Position numbers and translations under genes: made by a program. The notes under the pieces are model-generated. The model was not told the origin of the DNA and made no database searches. It saw only the letters and a list, made by a program, of their open reading frames with translations. DNA of 64,000 bases from Streptomyces roseoviridis (GTDB lineage: Bacteria > Actinomycetota > Actinomycetes > Streptomycetales > Streptomycetaceae), in assembly GCF_039535235.1 (NCBI RefSeq), contig NZ_BAAAWU010000001.1, forward strand, positions 4,774,001-4,838,000, read 5' to 3'. This document shows positions 52,075-61,293 of the stretch, piece after piece. The stretch's first letter is position 1. Each line of letters starts with the position of its first letter.

Positions 52075-52206
52075 ACGGGAAGATCTACCGGGCGTGACCG
52101 TCCCGTTTCAGCGGGTTGCCGAAAACCCGGACAGAGCGGGGTCGGAAGGAGTACCGTGCGCCCCGGCATATGCCAGTGCGCTGAGCGGCCCGGGTAGACC
52201 GGAGGC

Positions 52207-52563
52207 TCACTCCTCCGGGTCGCGGCCGCCCGTACGGATCAGGTCGCGGCCGAACTCGATCATCTTGCGGGCGTAGTCCTCGGTCCACTCGGCCCGCTCG
52301 GCCACGTCCGCCGCCGTCAGCCGGTCGAACCGGCGCGGGTCGGCGAGCTGGGCCGCCGCGATCGCCTGAAACTCGACCGCCCGGTCCGTCGCCGCCCGGA
52401 ACGCCGTCGTCAGCTCGGTCGCCCGGGCGAGCAGCTCCCGCGGGTCCTCGATCGACTCCAGGTCGAAGAAGTGCTCCGGGTCGGCGGTCGCCTCGGCGGG
52501 CTCGAAGACCAGCGGCGCCGGCCTGACCCGCCGCCGCCCACTCCGCTCAGCCGATTCCGCCAT
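52207..52563 (-). CDS. Small protein with possible C-terminal HTH
   Basis: A 118-residue protein starting at 52563 behind GGAGGAGAAGGA. An acidic helix FFDLESIEDPRELLARATEL and a helical middle are followed by LTAADVAERAEWTEDYARKMIEFGRDL, which has helix-turn-helix spacing. It is 138 nt downstream of the helicase gene on the same strand and could be its last operon member. Function is not known. Confidence 0.65.
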   Translation of the reverse strand: MAESAERSGRRRVRPAPLVFEPAEATADPEHFFDLESIEDPRELLARATELTTAFRAATDRAVEFQAIAAAQLADPRRFDRLTAADVAERAEWTEDYARKMIEFGRDLIRTGGRDPEE

Positions 52564-52701
52564 GGTCCTTCTCCTCCTCGCACACACACGGCCCGGACAC
52601 CCGGGCCACACCCCATTCTCCCGCGCCTGGCAAGACCACCCCAGGGCCAGAGCTCCCGAACCGACGGAACCCGGAGCGCGCACCCGCCACGGCGGCCCGG
52701 C

Positions 52702-54048
52702 TCACGGCGACCAGCTCACCCGGTGCTCCGCCAGGTGGGACAGCACCGCGTGGTTGGCCTCCCAGCCGTCGGGGAACTTCACCGTGACCCCCAGCTGGAC
52801 CGGTTCCGTCGAGGGGTGTTCGTCGAGGAGGTCGGCGACGCCCGCGCGGCAGACGACGACACAGGCGTGGCGGTGCCGGGAGGCGAGCACGCACAGGCGG
52901 CCGGTCTCCAGGTGGAAGGCGGTGGCGTCGGGGCGGCCGGAGAGCGGGTGCAGGACGACCGTCACGTCGTACTCGCGGCCCTGGAGGCGGTTCGCCGTGT
53001 CCACGGTCACGCCCGGGACGCCCAGCTCGGCCAGGGCCGCCCGGACGGCCGCCGCCTGATCGCGGTGGGCCGTGCCGACGGCGATCCGGTCCGGGGTGAG
53101 CGGCACCGGGTCGGGCGAGCGCTCGCTCACCGACACCCCGCCGCGGTCGAGGAGTCGCCGCACCACCAGGGCGACCGCGTGGACCGCCTCCGGATCGGTG
53201 CGGGGGGTGTGCCGGGCGGGCAGTTCGAGCAGGCCCCAGCCCGACTCCGCCGCCTCGTCCAGGACCCGGTCCGGGCCCGAGCCGTCCGAGGACACCTTGA
53301 AACCCAGCCGGCGGTCGCCGTGACCGGTGCCGCTGCGGAACGGCGTGTACGGATAGAACGCGTCGGACACCAGCGGGGCGGCCGACGCCGGAAGCCGCCA
53401 GGACACCGGCAGACGGTGCTGCGGCAGGTCCGGATTGTGGGCGAGGAGGGTGCTGACGGCGGAGGCGGACGGGTCGTACGACAGGCCCGCCCACTGCTCC
53501 GCGCCCACCACCGAGAACGGATCCAGCTGCCCCGGGTCGCCCACGAACAGCGCCCGCTCGAACAGGCCCGCCACGGCGAGCAGCGCGTCCGAACGCATCT
53601 GGTACGCCTCGTCCACGATCGCGTGCGGCCACGGCTCCACGTTCTTCACGTGCGCCCACTTCGCCGCCGTCGACACCACCACCGGCAGCCCGGTCAGATC
53701 CGCCGCCTTCGCCGACTTCCGGACCTGCTCCAGGTCGTCGAGGGCCCTGTCGTACGGAGCGGAGTCGTTTGAGTGGAGCCGCCCCACGGGCAGCCCGGGC
53801 CGCTTCTCCGCGATCCGCAGCACCAGGTCGTCGACCTGCGCGTTCGTCTGCGCCACGACCATCAGCGGACGGCCGGCGTCGGCGAGCTCCAGCGCCGCCC
53901 GCACCACGAGCGTCGACTTGCCCGCGCCCGGCGGGGAGTCGACGACCACACCGCGGGCGTCCCCGTGCAGGGTGCTCGACAAGATGGCGTCCGTCGCCCG
54001 CGCGGCTTCGGCGGACGGATCGAAGGCGGTCACGGACCGGGGGCTCAC
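52702..54048 (-). CDS. SF1 (UvrD/Pif1/Upf1-like) helicase
   Basis: A 448-residue single-chain ATPase. Walker A is DSPPGAGKSTLVV, motif Ia LMVVAQTNAQVDDLV, motif II (Walker B) HAIVDEAYQM, motif III ALFVGDPGQLDPF, motif IV region RIAVGTAHRDQAAAVR, motif V VTVDTANRLQGREYDVTVVLHPL, and motif VI LCVLASRHRHACVVV. The gene overlaps the upstream unknown gene by 4 nt (GTGA), so they are translated together. With the RecB/Cas4-like nuclease at 55690 it suggests a DNA- or RNA-processing complex. Confidence 0.85.
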   Translation of the reverse strand: MSPRSVTAFDPSAEAARATDAILSSTLHGDARGVVVDSPPGAGKSTLVVRAALELADAGRPLMVVAQTNAQVDDLVLRIAEKRPGLPVGRLHSNDSAPYDRALDDLEQVRKSAKAADLTGLPVVVSTAAKWAHVKNVEPWPHAIVDEAYQMRSDALLAVAGLFERALFVGDPGQLDPFSVVGAEQWAGLSYDPSASAVSTLLAHNPDLPQHRLPVSWRLPASAAPLVSDAFYPYTPFRSGTGHGDRRLGFKVSSDGSGPDRVLDEAAESGWGLLELPARHTPRTDPEAVHAVALVVRRLLDRGGVSVSERSPDPVPLTPDRIAVGTAHRDQAAAVRAALAELGVPGVTVDTANRLQGREYDVTVVLHPLSGRPDATAFHLETGRLCVLASRHRHACVVVCRAGVADLLDEHPSTEPVQLGVTVKFPDGWEANHAVLSHLAEHRVSWSP

Positions 54049-55628
54049 AGCACGTCCTCGGGGGTGATGGCATCGGGCGGTTCGACGGCGTCCGCGCGCG
54101 GCGGACCACCGTGGGTCCAGGGGGTCTCCTCCGGGTCCGGCAGCGTGGCGCCCACCCGCTGGTCGTGCTCGAACAGCGTCCAGACGATCCGCTCGCCCTT
54201 CTCCGGCACCGAGCCCTCCGCGGGCTCCTTCGAGCGGCCCATCTTGTCCAGCAGCCGCAGCACCAGGGACCCGTCGGGCTCGTGCTCCACGAACTCGGCC
54301 GTCTGCGGCCGGGCGTCCAGCGAGCGGTACACCTTCACCCCGGCACCCAGGTGCGGCCGGTCGTCCGTGCGGACCGTCAGCAGCGGGCGGGGGCGGTTCT
54401 TCTCCGTGTACGCCATGGCGACGTCGACGACCTCCGCGACGAACGCCTCGCCCGACAGCCGCCGCCCCGCCATCACCAGCGGGTCGTCCAGCGCCTCCTG
54501 CGCCTCCAGCCTGCCCTGCGCCTGCTCGCGCGCGGCCAGCTTCTGCGCGGCGGTCACCGCGTCGTCCCGGCGCGGCTGCGGCGGCTCGCCCGCCGCGATC
54601 CGGTCCCGGTGCCCGGTGAACGACCAGCGGTCACGCGTCCAGCGCTCGGCGACCCGCGCACCCTCCGGCAGCTCCCGCAGCAGGCCGAGCGCCCGCCACA
54701 CCGCCTCCCACGTGGGCTCCAGCTGCGACAGGACCAGCCGGCGGACCTCCCGCTCGGCCCGGTGCAGCGCGGCGAGCCCGTCCTCCGCCGCCCCGCCGTC
54801 CTCGGCCGCGCCGAGCGCCTGCCGGGCCCGGTCGTAGTCCTCGATCGCCGGGGCGAGCAGCTTGTTGTCGAAGGCCGGATCGGTCGCCGGACCCGCCGGC
54901 GGGCACAGCAGCTGTCCCCGCGCGTCCCGCGCGAGCTCGGCGCGCAGCGCCGCCTCGGCGCCCGTCCCGCCGGCGGGCGGGTCGATCCAGGCGAGCAGCG
55001 CGCCCAGGTGCTGGTCCTCGAGCGAGGACTGGCCGGTGGCCCAGTGCCGGTTCAGCAGGTCCGTCGCCGCGACGAGCAGCGAGGATCCCGGCACCCGCGC
55101 CCGCTCGCCGAAATGGGTCAGCCAGCGGCCGAGCAGCGGCACCCGGGGCGGCGCCGGGAAGGGCGTGTCCGGGTCCTGCTCCGCCGTCCGCCGGAACCGG
55201 GTCGACCTGCCGAGCAGCCGCACGTACTCGATGCCCGCCCGGCTCGGCACCACCACCTGCGGCGCGTCCGCGCACAGCTCGACCTCGACCTTGACCTTCT
55301 TCCCGGTCTCCGGGTCGGTCTCGTTCCTCTCCGCCGCCTCGACGTCCCCGGTGAAGGAGTCGACGTACGGCAGGATCTCGTCGGCCAGCTCGGCGAGGAA
55401 CGCGAACCGCAGGTCGCGGTCGCGCGGCTGCGGTACGACGAGCAGCCGGGGCTCCGCCGGGTCCGTGCCCACCAGGGCCCCGAGCGGCGCACCCGCCTCG
55501 CCCGAGGTGGTGAGCGGCACGAGGACCAGGGGCCGACCGGACAGGTGCCGGTGGCGCACGGTGGCCAGCGGCTGGGCCCGGCCCGCCTCGACGGCCTCCA
55601 TCCGGGCCAGCGTGGAGATCAGCGACAT
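54045..55628 (-). CDS. Large unknown protein of the nuclease-helicase cluster
   Basis: A 527-residue soluble protein. I do not recognise its family. The N-terminal third is beta-rich (LATVRHRHLSGRPLVLVPLTTSGEAGAPLGALVGT, RLLVVPQPRDRDLRFAFLAELADEILPYVDSF). The middle is helical with many charged residues. The C-terminal part has RPLLTVRTDDRPHLGAGVKVYRSLDARPQTAEFVEHEPDG. There are no TM helices or metal-binding clusters. It lies between the helicase (4-nt overlap) and the nuclease (61-nt gap), so it is probably a structural or recognition subunit. Confidence 0.75.
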   Translation of the reverse strand: MSLISTLARMEAVEAGRAQPLATVRHRHLSGRPLVLVPLTTSGEAGAPLGALVGTDPAEPRLLVVPQPRDRDLRFAFLAELADEILPYVDSFTGDVEAAERNETDPETGKKVKVEVELCADAPQVVVPSRAGIEYVRLLGRSTRFRRTAEQDPDTPFPAPPRVPLLGRWLTHFGERARVPGSSLLVAATDLLNRHWATGQSSLEDQHLGALLAWIDPPAGGTGAEAALRAELARDARGQLLCPPAGPATDPAFDNKLLAPAIEDYDRARQALGAAEDGGAAEDGLAALHRAEREVRRLVLSQLEPTWEAVWRALGLLRELPEGARVAERWTRDRWSFTGHRDRIAAGEPPQPRRDDAVTAAQKLAAREQAQGRLEAQEALDDPLVMAGRRLSGEAFVAEVVDVAMAYTEKNRPRPLLTVRTDDRPHLGAGVKVYRSLDARPQTAEFVEHEPDGSLVLRLLDKMGRSKEPAEGSVPEKGERIVWTLFEHDQRVGATLPDPEETPWTHGGPPRADAVEPPDAITPEDVL

Positions 55629-55689
55629 GCGAGGGCCTCCTCGGCGGTGGCGCGCGGCAGACCGCTGTGCGGGCCGGGGGGACGGCTGG

Positions 55690-56838
55690 TCAGGACGCGC
55701 ACTCGACGGCCTCCTCCGGCATCCGGGCCGCCGCCTCCAGCGCCTCGGCCCGCAGCGCCCGCGCCCGGCGCAGCGCCGCGACCGCCGGGTCGTCGGGGTC
55801 GCCCGACTCGCCCCGCGCCGCCGCCAGGACCGCGCCGATCGTCGTCAGGCCGCCCAGCTCGCCCCGCACCGAGCGGCCGAGCGTCGCGACCACGTCGGCG
55901 GCCCGCGCCCGCTCCCGGCAGTGGAAGGCCAGCTCGCAGGCGGCCAGGCACTCCGGCGCGTACGCGTGCGGCACGCACTCCACCGCCGCCGCCAGCTCCT
56001 CGGCCGAGCACTCCGCCACGTCGAACGTCACGCCCTCGGGCAGCGCCTCCGCGATCTCCTCGATCCGGGTGAGCCGGGAGAGCTGGCGCCGGGTCACCGA
56101 CAGCTGCTTGCGGACGTCCACCGCCGAGGCCGTCGGCAGGTTGGAGAAGTCCTTGGGGCACACCAGCAGCACCGTGTGGGCCACCGCCGCGCCGTCCGTG
56201 AGGGCCGCGACCCGCTCCAGGGCGAGCACGTACACCGCCGCCTGCCGGGCCGCCGCGCCCACCTTCGACGCGTCGGCGGAACCGTCGATCATCGGGAAGG
56301 ACTTGATCTCCACGACCGTCCACCGCCCGTCGGGGCGGACCACCACCGCGTCGGGCTCCAGATAGACCGGCGAGCCGGCGACCTCCAGGGCCAGCATCGG
56401 ATGGTCGAGGAGCGCCCAGCGACCGGCCGCCGTCGCCTCCCGCAGCGCGAGGGCCGTGCGGGCCGCCCGGCCCTCGGGCCCGGCCGCCGCGAGCTCCGGC
56501 AGGTCCACCTGGGACGGCTCCTCGATGCCGAGCAGCCGCAGCAGCTCACGGCCGCCGTCCGCCTTCACCTTCGCCTCGAACGCGTTGCCCCGGGCGATCG
56601 CGAACTGCGACTGGCCGAAGCCCGAGGGGGCGCCCAGCTTCGCGGCGAGCGCGGTCTTGTCGACCCCGGCGCCGTCCAGGATCGCCCGCCGCCGGCAGCC
56701 GGGATTGGCGGCCAGCGCGGCCAGTGCCCGCGCGTCCAGCGGACGCGGCACCAGGGCCGGTCCGCGCAGCTCGGCGAGCCGATGCCGGAGTGTCGTCTGC
56801 GGCGGCCGGTGCGGGCCGCCGCCCAGGGATGCGCTCAC
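55690..56838 (-). CDS. RecB/Cas4-like PD-(D/E)XK nuclease
   Basis: 382 residues from GTG 56838 (GGGAG upstream). The nuclease core is seen in PVYLEPDAVVVRPDGRWTVVEIKSF: Asp, then Glu-x-Lys, with an upstream Glu in helix FGQSQFAIARGNAFEAKV. The C-terminal half carries four Cys residues (AECSAEEL, VECVPHAYAPECLAACELAFHC) spaced like the Fe-S or zinc cluster of Cas4/AddB-type nucleases. First gene of the operon, 61 nt ahead of the unknown gene. The domain assignment is by motif only. Confidence 0.75.
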   Translation of the reverse strand: MSASLGGGPHRPPQTTLRHRLAELRGPALVPRPLDARALAALAANPGCRRRAILDGAGVDKTALAAKLGAPSGFGQSQFAIARGNAFEAKVKADGGRELLRLLGIEEPSQVDLPELAAAGPEGRAARTALALREATAAGRWALLDHPMLALEVAGSPVYLEPDAVVVRPDGRWTVVEIKSFPMIDGSADASKVGAAARQAAVYVLALERVAALTDGAAVAHTVLLVCPKDFSNLPTASAVDVRKQLSVTRRQLSRLTRIEEIAEALPEGVTFDVAECSAEELAAAVECVPHAYAPECLAACELAFHCRERARAADVVATLGRSVRGELGGLTTIGAVLAAARGESGDPDDPAVAALRRARALRAEALEAAARMPEEAVECAS

Positions 56839-57042
56839 CCGCGGAAGTCTCCCATCCGCCACTGACAAGCGGGGGGTTTCGGCGGCATTCGCCCCTGAAC
56901 ATCCCGTCGCGCACGCGCCGCCGCCGCACGCCGCGGGCCGCCCGTCGGGCGGACGTCGCCCGGCGGTCACCGCGCGTTCGGCCGCGGGACGGGTGGGCGA
57001 TGATGGAGGTGCACTTGTTCCGTGGACCCCTGGAGAGCCTTC

Positions 57043-57636
57043 ATGGCACCGCGCATCCTGCTCGCCCGGCACGGCCAGACCGAGTGGTCGCTGCTCGGCC
57101 GTCACACCGGCAGGACCGACATCCCTCTGCTGGACGAGGGCCGGCGCGGCGCCAAGCTCCTCGGCGAGCGCCTCGGCCGCGGCCCGTGGGCCGGCCTGGA
57201 GGGCGTCGAGGTGCGCACCAGCCCGCTGGCGCGGGCGCGGGAGACCTGCGAGCTGGCCGGTTTCGGCGCGAGGGCGGAGCACTGGGACGCGCTGATGGAG
57301 TGGGACTACGGCGCCTACGAGGGACTGACCCCGGCGCAGATCCAGGAGCTCCGTCCCGGCTGGCTGATATGGCGCGACGGCGTCCCCAAGGGGGAGACGC
57401 GCGCCGACGTCTCGGCCCGCGCCGACGAGGTGGTGGAGTGGGCCCGCTCGGCCGACCGGGACGTCCTCGTCTTCGCGCACGGCCACATCCTGCGCACCAT
57501 CGGCGCCCGCTGGCTGGGCGAGGACATCTCCTTCGGCGCCCGCATCCGCCTCGACCCGACCAGCCTGTCGGTCCTGGGCTGGGCGTACGGTGCCCCGGCG
57601 ATCGAGCGCTGGAACGACACCGGTCACCTGGAGTAG
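57043..57636 (+). CDS. Histidine phosphatase superfamily protein
   Basis: A 197-residue cytosolic phosphatase. The RHG motif is LLARHGQTEWSLLGRHTGRTD (nucleophile His at residue 10), followed by TSPLARARETCE, EWDYGAYEGLTPAQI and the second His in VLVFAHGHILRTIGARWLG. It resembles phosphoglycerate-mutase-like phosphatases such as acid phosphatases of the CobC/GpmB type. GGAGAG precedes ATG 57043. Divergent from the nuclease gene. Confidence 0.92.
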   Translation: MAPRILLARHGQTEWSLLGRHTGRTDIPLLDEGRRGAKLLGERLGRGPWAGLEGVEVRTSPLARARETCELAGFGARAEHWDALMEWDYGAYEGLTPAQIQELRPGWLIWRDGVPKGETRADVSARADEVVEWARSADRDVLVFAHGHILRTIGARWLGEDISFGARIRLDPTSLSVLGWAYGAPAIERWNDTGHLE

Positions 57637-57655
57637 GCGGCCCCCGCCGGTGGTT

Positions 57656-57672
57656 CCCGCCGCGGCGGCGGG
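57656..57672. terminator. Short hairpin between convergent genes
   Basis: CCCGCCG (57656-57662) pairs with CGGCGGG (57666-57672). Confidence 0.5.
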
Positions 57673-57693
57673 ACGCGGACCGGCCCCGGCGGG

Positions 57694-58986
57694 TCAGTAC
57701 GAGGCGAGGACCCGGCGGGTCTCCGCCAGCATCCGCCGGATGCGGGCGGACTCGACGCCGCCGAGGGACTCCTCCACCCGCTGGACCTCCGCCGCGGCCT
57801 CCTCGGGGCGGCCCGCGTGCGCCAGGTCGCCGGCGAGCTGAGCCCGGTAGAGGGCCAGGTTGCGGGCGAAGTGGGGGTTCTGCAGGACCGTGGCGCGCCG
57901 GGCGTGGCGGGCCGCGCGGGACCAGTCGCCGAGCAGCGACCAGCACTGGGCCTCCAGGGCCTGGAGTTCCGGCTCGCCGAAGAAGGACATCCACTCGGGG
58001 TCGCGGTCGCCGGGGCCGCGCTCGAAGAAGGCGTGGGCCCGGCCGAGGGCCTGCGCGCAGGCGGAGCGGTCGCCGAGACCGGCCCAGGCCCCCGCCTCCC
58101 GCAGGGTGAGCAGGGCGAGCAGCCGGGCGGAGCCGAGCGGCTCGGCGGCCCGCAGCCCGGCCTGCGCGGCCCGTACCGCCTCCCGGTACCGCCCCGAGTC
58201 CCTGGCCAGGAACGACGTGTTGCAGAAGGCGTGCGCTTCGAGGGCCGCGTCGCCCGCCACCCGGGCGGTGGCCAGTGCCTCGGCGTAGTGGGAGCGGGCG
58301 TCGTCGAGGCGGCCCGAGTCGTGGGCGAGCCAGCCGACGGAGATGGCCAGCTCGCCCGCGCCGTGGTGCAGCCGGTCGGCGGTGGAGCGGCGGGCGGTGA
58401 CGCCCGCGTCGAGCAGGGCGTAGGCGGTGCGCAGCGGCTGGGTGGCCCGCCGGTAGAGGCCGTCGGCGCCGTGCCGGTCGTCGAGCAGCCGGATCTGCCG
58501 CACCGCGTCCTCGACGGCGCGGACCTCGGCGTCGCCGACACGGTGGACGCCCCGGGGGGCGGGGACGGCGGCGGCGGTGCCGCCGAGTCCCAGCGAGGCG
58601 GCCGCCACGGTGACGGTGCCGCCGGTCATGAACGCGCGACGCAGCACGTCGCTCTCCTCATCGTTCCGGGTGGTGATGGCGAGGGGCGGCGGCCCCCCGG
58701 CCGCCGTCACGGCGGCCGGGCGCCGGCCGCGCACGGCCTCCCGCGCCGAGAACCCCAGGTCGGCCAGGCTGAGTCCGGGGAACATGTGCAGGAAGACCCG
58801 CTCGTACGCGTAGTTCGGGCAGCGGATCTCACCCGCCTCGACGCGCCCGATGTAGCGGGCGTCGCAAGCGACCTGCTCGCCGATCTCCCGCGCCGCCCTG
58901 CGGACCTGCGCGGCGAACTCCGCCGGTGAGCGCTGCCCGCGGAGCCTGCGGAAGGCGAGATTGGGAACTGCCCGTGACAACGCCAT
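57694..58986 (-). CDS. HTH-TPR transcriptional regulator
   Basis: A 430-residue protein. The N-terminal ~80 residues hold an XRE-like HTH (RSPAEFAAQVRRAAREIGEQVACDARYIGRVEAGEIRCPNYAYERVF). A segment FMTGGTVTVAAASLGLGG in the middle looks like a vestigial Tat-like hydrophobic patch, common in this actinobacterial family. The remaining ~280 residues form TPR-like helices (SHYAEALATARVAGDAALEAHAF). Related proteins regulate development and antibiotic genes in streptomycetes. AGGAGAGGG precedes the ATG. Divergent from the gene at 59210. Confidence 0.83.
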   Translation of the reverse strand: MALSRAVPNLAFRRLRGQRSPAEFAAQVRRAAREIGEQVACDARYIGRVEAGEIRCPNYAYERVFLHMFPGLSLADLGFSAREAVRGRRPAAVTAAGGPPPLAITTRNDEESDVLRRAFMTGGTVTVAAASLGLGGTAAAVPAPRGVHRVGDAEVRAVEDAVRQIRLLDDRHGADGLYRRATQPLRTAYALLDAGVTARRSTADRLHHGAGELAISVGWLAHDSGRLDDARSHYAEALATARVAGDAALEAHAFCNTSFLARDSGRYREAVRAAQAGLRAAEPLGSARLLALLTLREAGAWAGLGDRSACAQALGRAHAFFERGPGDRDPEWMSFFGEPELQALEAQCWSLLGDWSRAARHARRATVLQNPHFARNLALYRAQLAGDLAHAGRPEEAAAEVQRVEESLGGVESARIRRMLAETRRVLASY

Positions 58987-59209
58987 GGCCGAGCCCTCTC
59001 CTGGTGCTGCCGGTGTTCCGGCGGGCAAGAACGTACCTGCTGTGACCACTCGCGCACGCAGGGTTTGGCAACAAATCGGATATCTCGCCCGCGATCTGCC
59101 ATGAACTGCCATCCTTTGCGGCGGCGTGCCGCCGTAGCCGTTGACGCGCACGGGCGTTGAACCATGCGGAGAGACGGAACGTGTCTCCTCAGGAGCGAGG
59201 AGGGGTCCC

Positions 59210-59683
59210 ATGGTGGAGACCGGAGCGATCGGGGTGACCGGATCGCAGTCGACCGAGCGGCACACGCCCACACAGGACGCCAGCGCGTCCCCCGCGTCCC
59301 GCGCCTTCGCCGCCGAGCCCTGTGACCTGGTGACCGTGCCCGCCCGGCAGGGCCTGGAGGCCGTGGACATCCTGCGCCGCGGCGGCGCCCCGGCGGTCGG
59401 CCCGGTCCTGCACGACGGCGCCTGCGACACCCTCGGCTTCCTGGTGCCGCCCGGCACGGCCGCGGCCTGGGACATGCCGGGCAGCGCCTGTACGAGGACG
59501 GACGGCCGCGGGCTGCGGCTGCCGGAACTGCCGGAGCTCCCCGGCCCCGACGGCGCCACCACCCGCCCGGCCGACTGGCTGCTGCCGCCCGGCGACGACG
59601 GCCAGGTCACCGACCCCACGATGCTGCGCGAGGCCCTGGGCCAGGCGGCCCGCCTGATCGAAGCGGCGGACAGCTGCCACTAG
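59210..59683 (+). CDS. Conserved hypothetical protein next to the HTH-TPR regulator
   Basis: A 157-residue soluble protein. A 45-residue polar head is followed by LVTVPARQGLEAVDILRRGG, LGFLVPPGTAAAWDMPGSACTRTDGRGLRLPELPEL, and a helical end QAARLIEAADSCH. Similar short proteins accompany HTH-type regulators and ATP-binding proteins in streptomycetes, but no function is known. GGAGGGG lies 4 nt before the ATG. The spacer upstream (58987-59209) has two CTGCCAT direct repeats and a GC hairpin. Confidence 0.65.
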   Translation: MVETGAIGVTGSQSTERHTPTQDASASPASRAFAAEPCDLVTVPARQGLEAVDILRRGGAPAVGPVLHDGACDTLGFLVPPGTAAAWDMPGSACTRTDGRGLRLPELPELPGPDGATTRPADWLLPPGDDGQVTDPTMLREALGQAARLIEAADSCH

Positions 59684-59776
59684 CGGGCGCCTTGCCGATC
59701 GGCCCGGATCCGGGCCGCGCCGCGCGCGCCGGGGCTCGTCGGGCGGGTGATTTCCCCCTGCGCCGATAATGGGCTC

Positions 59777-60643
59777 GTGGCAAGGAACAAGCAGCGGGAA
59801 CGGGCGGCGGGAGCCGTCGCGGTCGTGGAGACCGTCGACGGCGGACTGGCCGAACTCATACCCGACCGGGAGCGCCCCCGCGGGTGGACGCTGCTCATCG
59901 ACGGCGCGCCGCAGTCGCACGTCGACCTCGACGACCCCGCCCACCTCTCCTTCGAGTACCAGCGGCGCCTCGGTCACATCGCCGATCTCGCCGCCCCGCC
60001 GAACAAGCCGATCCAGGTCGTGCACCTCGGCGGCGGCGCCTTCACGCTCGCCCGGTACGTCGCGGCCACCCGCCCGCGCTCCACCCAGCAGATCGTCGAG
60101 CTCGACGCCCCGCTGGTGCAGCTGGTCCGGCGGGAGCTGCCGCTCGACGCCGCCGCCCGGATCCGGGTCCGCTCCACCGACGCCCGCGCCGGGCTCGGCA
60201 AGGTCCAGGACGGCTGGGCGGACCTGATCATCGCCGACGTCTTCAGCGGAGCCCGGACGCCCGCGCACCTGACCAGCACGGAGTTCCTGGCCGAGGTGCG
60301 GAGGGTGCTGCGGCCCGGCGGCTTCTACGCGGCCAACCTCGCCGACGGCCCGCCGCTGGCTCATCTGCGCGGCCAGATCGCCACCGCCGCCACCGTCTTC
60401 CCCGAACTGGCGCTCGCCGCCGACCCGACCGTCCTGCGCGGGCGCCGCTTCGGCAACGCGGTGCTGCTCGCCTCGGACCGGGAGCTGCCGGTGGCCGAGC
60501 TGACCCGCCGGGTGGCGACCGACCCGCACCCGGGGCGGGTCGAGCACGGGCGGGCGCTCGCCGACTTCACCGGCGGCGCGACGCCGGTCACGGACGCCAG
60601 CGCCAAGCCCTCTCCCGTACCGCCCGCGTCCGTCTTCCGCTGA
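59777..60643 (+). CDS. Spermidine-synthase-like methyltransferase-fold protein
   Basis: A 288-residue protein. The N-terminal beta hairpin region has ELIPDRERPRGWTLLIDGAPQSHVDLDDPAHLSFEYQRRLG. The Rossmann core follows, with QVVHLGGGAFTLARYVAATRP, QIVELDAPLVQLVRRELPL, DARAGLGKV and ADLIIADVFSGARTP. This is the spermine/spermidine synthase fold, but the polyamine-binding set is incomplete, as in many actinobacterial fused or stand-alone relatives. The reaction is therefore open. It starts at GTG 59777. Confidence 0.8.
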   Translation: MARNKQRERAAGAVAVVETVDGGLAELIPDRERPRGWTLLIDGAPQSHVDLDDPAHLSFEYQRRLGHIADLAAPPNKPIQVVHLGGGAFTLARYVAATRPRSTQQIVELDAPLVQLVRRELPLDAAARIRVRSTDARAGLGKVQDGWADLIIADVFSGARTPAHLTSTEFLAEVRRVLRPGGFYAANLADGPPLAHLRGQIATAATVFPELALAADPTVLRGRRFGNAVLLASDRELPVAELTRRVATDPHPGRVEHGRALADFTGGATPVTDASAKPSPVPPASVFR

Positions 60644-60671
60644 GCCCTCCGGCGAGCCTTCCGCGGGCGGG

Positions 60672-61259
60672 TCAGCGCTCCTCGATCTCCACGCGGGGCG
60701 CCGTGTCGTGCCACACGCAGAACACGGAGATCTCCCGGCCGTCCTTGGTGAAGGTCACCCGGATCCAGGTCGGCTGCTTCCACACCTGCATCTGCCAGCC
60801 CGCGCCGGGCGTGGCGGAGACCAGCTCGGCCGAGGAGGGCCCCAGGTCGAAGACGACCCGGCCGCCGTCCGTGCCGTAACTCTTGACGTTTCCGCTGCCA
60901 CCGCTGCCGCCGGTGGCGTCCGGGCCGCCGCCCGGACTGCTCGTCGCGGTCCTCGGGTCGGTGGGCCGGGGGGAGGGGGTGGCGGACGGCGACGTCGCCG
61001 GGCGGGCGGTGCTCGCCCGCGGCGACGGTGTCGGGGAGGAGGGGCGGGCGCTGTGCGTCGAGGAGGCCAGGGGGTCGGCGCCGCTGCCGGCGGAGTCCGC
61101 TGCGGCGGTCGTGCCGGCGGGGATGGGAAGGGCGCGGGGCGGGTCGTAGACCGTGCCGGACAGCACCGTGTGCACGCCCCACCAGGAGAGCGTGACGGCC
61201 GCGCCGGTGGCGAGCGACCACGCCAGCACGTGAACCAGTCCTCTTCGCATCCGGCTCAT
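60672..61259 (-). CDS. Membrane-anchored hypothetical protein
   Basis: A 195-residue protein with an N-terminal TM anchor (HVLAWSLATGAAVTLSWWGVHTVL), a long Ser/Thr/Pro/Ala-rich linker and a C-terminal domain of about 75 residues (GRVVFDLGPSSAELVSATPGAGWQMQVWKQPTWIRVTFTKDGREISVFCVWHDTAPRVEIEE). The C-terminal domain resembles secreted streptomycete proteins of unknown role. ATG 61259 or 61250 may start it. It is divergent from the response regulator at 61294, with a 34-nt spacer. Confidence 0.72.
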   Translation of the reverse strand: MSRMRRGLVHVLAWSLATGAAVTLSWWGVHTVLSGTVYDPPRALPIPAGTTAAADSAGSGADPLASSTHSARPSSPTPSPRASTARPATSPSATPSPRPTDPRTATSSPGGGPDATGGSGGSGNVKSYGTDGGRVVFDLGPSSAELVSATPGAGWQMQVWKQPTWIRVTFTKDGREISVFCVWHDTAPRVEIEER

Positions 61260-61293
61260 CCTGCCATCCCCCGAATGGCGTACGGTGCCGCCC

